A stretch of DNA of 64,000 nucleotides, taken from positions 47,012,508 through 47,076,507 of the forward strand of contig CM064426.1 in NCBI GenBank assembly GCA_032690845.1, in the 5' to 3' direction. The notes under the pieces were generated by a model, which saw nothing but the letters and a program-made list of their open reading frames with translations, did not search any database and was not told where the DNA came from. Of the stretch, positions 63,579 to 64,000 are shown piece by piece (the stretch's first letter is position 1; each line of letters opens with the position of its first letter). The translations under genes and the position numbers were made by a program. The DNA is from Eleusine coracana subsp. coracana (Eukaryota; Streptophyta; Magnoliopsida; Poales; Poaceae).

Positions 63579-64000
63579 CATGCCCCCCGAGTCTGGGGTA
63601 CGAAATGCTTCGTGCGTCAGATTTTATCTCCTTGTTTACCATGCGTATTTACTAGTGAACCACCCACTGCGAAACTTCGTCTTATAGTATACCTCCCAAC
63701 CACTCATGCTCTTCTTAATTGCAGCTCACCGTCTTCCTGCGTCGTCTCGACTACTGGTCTTCCTTTTGACCGCCCTCATTCTTATCTTTTCTCCTCGAAC
63801 CTCTCCACTTCTTATTCTCCCTAATTAATGTAGAGCGGCGTCTGGGTTTTTCAAAGGTCATGTGTAGACCCTATAAATAGCTCCTTTGACCAGCTCCCCT
63901 TCATCTCAACTCCTTCGACCATGGGTCTTCTTCTGAGAGCTTTGATAGAAACATACCTCCTATCTCCAAATTTTCTAAGTTCATCATGGTGAATACTTTT
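63579..64000 (+). other. Promoter-like sequence after the partial LTR
   Basis: CATGCCCCCCGAGTCTGGGG directly follows the partial LTR. Pyrimidine-rich DNA leads to CCCTATAAATAGCTCC (about 63870), a good TATA box, and an ATG in GACCATGGGTCTTC (63920). It may be the start of another element or gene continuing past the window; too little is visible. Confidence 0.3.

Noticed and set aside
63579..63824. Plus-strand frame after the partial LTR as a gene
   Set aside because: The frame spans leader- and promoter-like pyrimidine-rich DNA ahead of a TATA box and shows no motif.
1..64000. CRISPR arrays, bacterial operons, tRNA genes, telomere or centromere satellite
   Set aside because: No short regularly spaced direct repeats, no tRNA cloverleaf recognised and no satellite arrays; the tRNA-like matches are retrotransposon primer sites.

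Overview
This is nuclear DNA from a grass (Poaceae). The evidence is dense nested LTR retrotransposons of grass type, a Cassandra TRIM with 5S-rRNA-like LTRs, a Stowaway MITE, RTE and L1 LINE pieces, a very GC-rich intronless gene and a gene with plant GT-AG introns. A panicoid grass is my guess, not shown. There are no bacterial features, rRNA arrays, tRNA genes or CRISPR. I find two plausible host genes; almost everything else is mobile-element sequence, mostly dead.

Layout. 1-1169: minus-strand Ty3/gypsy piece, an LTR with internal sequence on both sides. 1170-7664: minus-strand non-autonomous Sirevirus-like element (gag-like ORFs, no pol). 7665-12831: 3' half of a plus-strand non-autonomous Sirevirus-like element whose 3' LTR holds a solo LTR (11016-12468). 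12832-17262: coding relic split by a 3.7 kb solo LTR. 17876-18370: intronless membrane-protein gene. 18600-20449: intergenic DNA with a perfect hairpin and a Stowaway MITE. 20450-32967: WDR89-like WD40 gene on the minus strand, 8 exons, 410 codons, with a copia relic, a solo LTR and L1 and RTE LINE pieces in its introns. 33405-54955: one 21.5 kb nested stack with a perfect target duplication (CTGTG), about 0.4 kb upstream of the WDR89 start. The stack is an Athila/Tat-like gag-protease element (minus) holding a Reina-like chromovirus (33961-39354) in its 3' LTR and a gag-pol Athila/Tat-like element (41955-48876, plus) in its third ORF. 54961-64000: an unrecognised coding relic hit by a solo LTR (56588-57924), a full-length Cassandra (58383-59146) and a 3.8 kb solo LTR (59149-62950), ending in a partial LTR and new promoter-like sequence.

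How the parts relate. The gag-protease Athila-like element and the gag-pol element nested in it share the last ~100 bp of the LTR and similar primer-binding sites, as expected if one supplied enzymes to the other. Both, together with the solo LTR at 11 kb, carry paired 14-bp CCGATCGG-centred palindromes, usually 7 bp apart, in LTRs and in internal sequence. This is the most striking signal in the window that ordinary annotation does not explain. Polymerase catalytic residues are lost in both reverse transcriptases, so no element here looks autonomous. All exon joins and boundaries were worked out by eye; alignments and RNA data would settle them.
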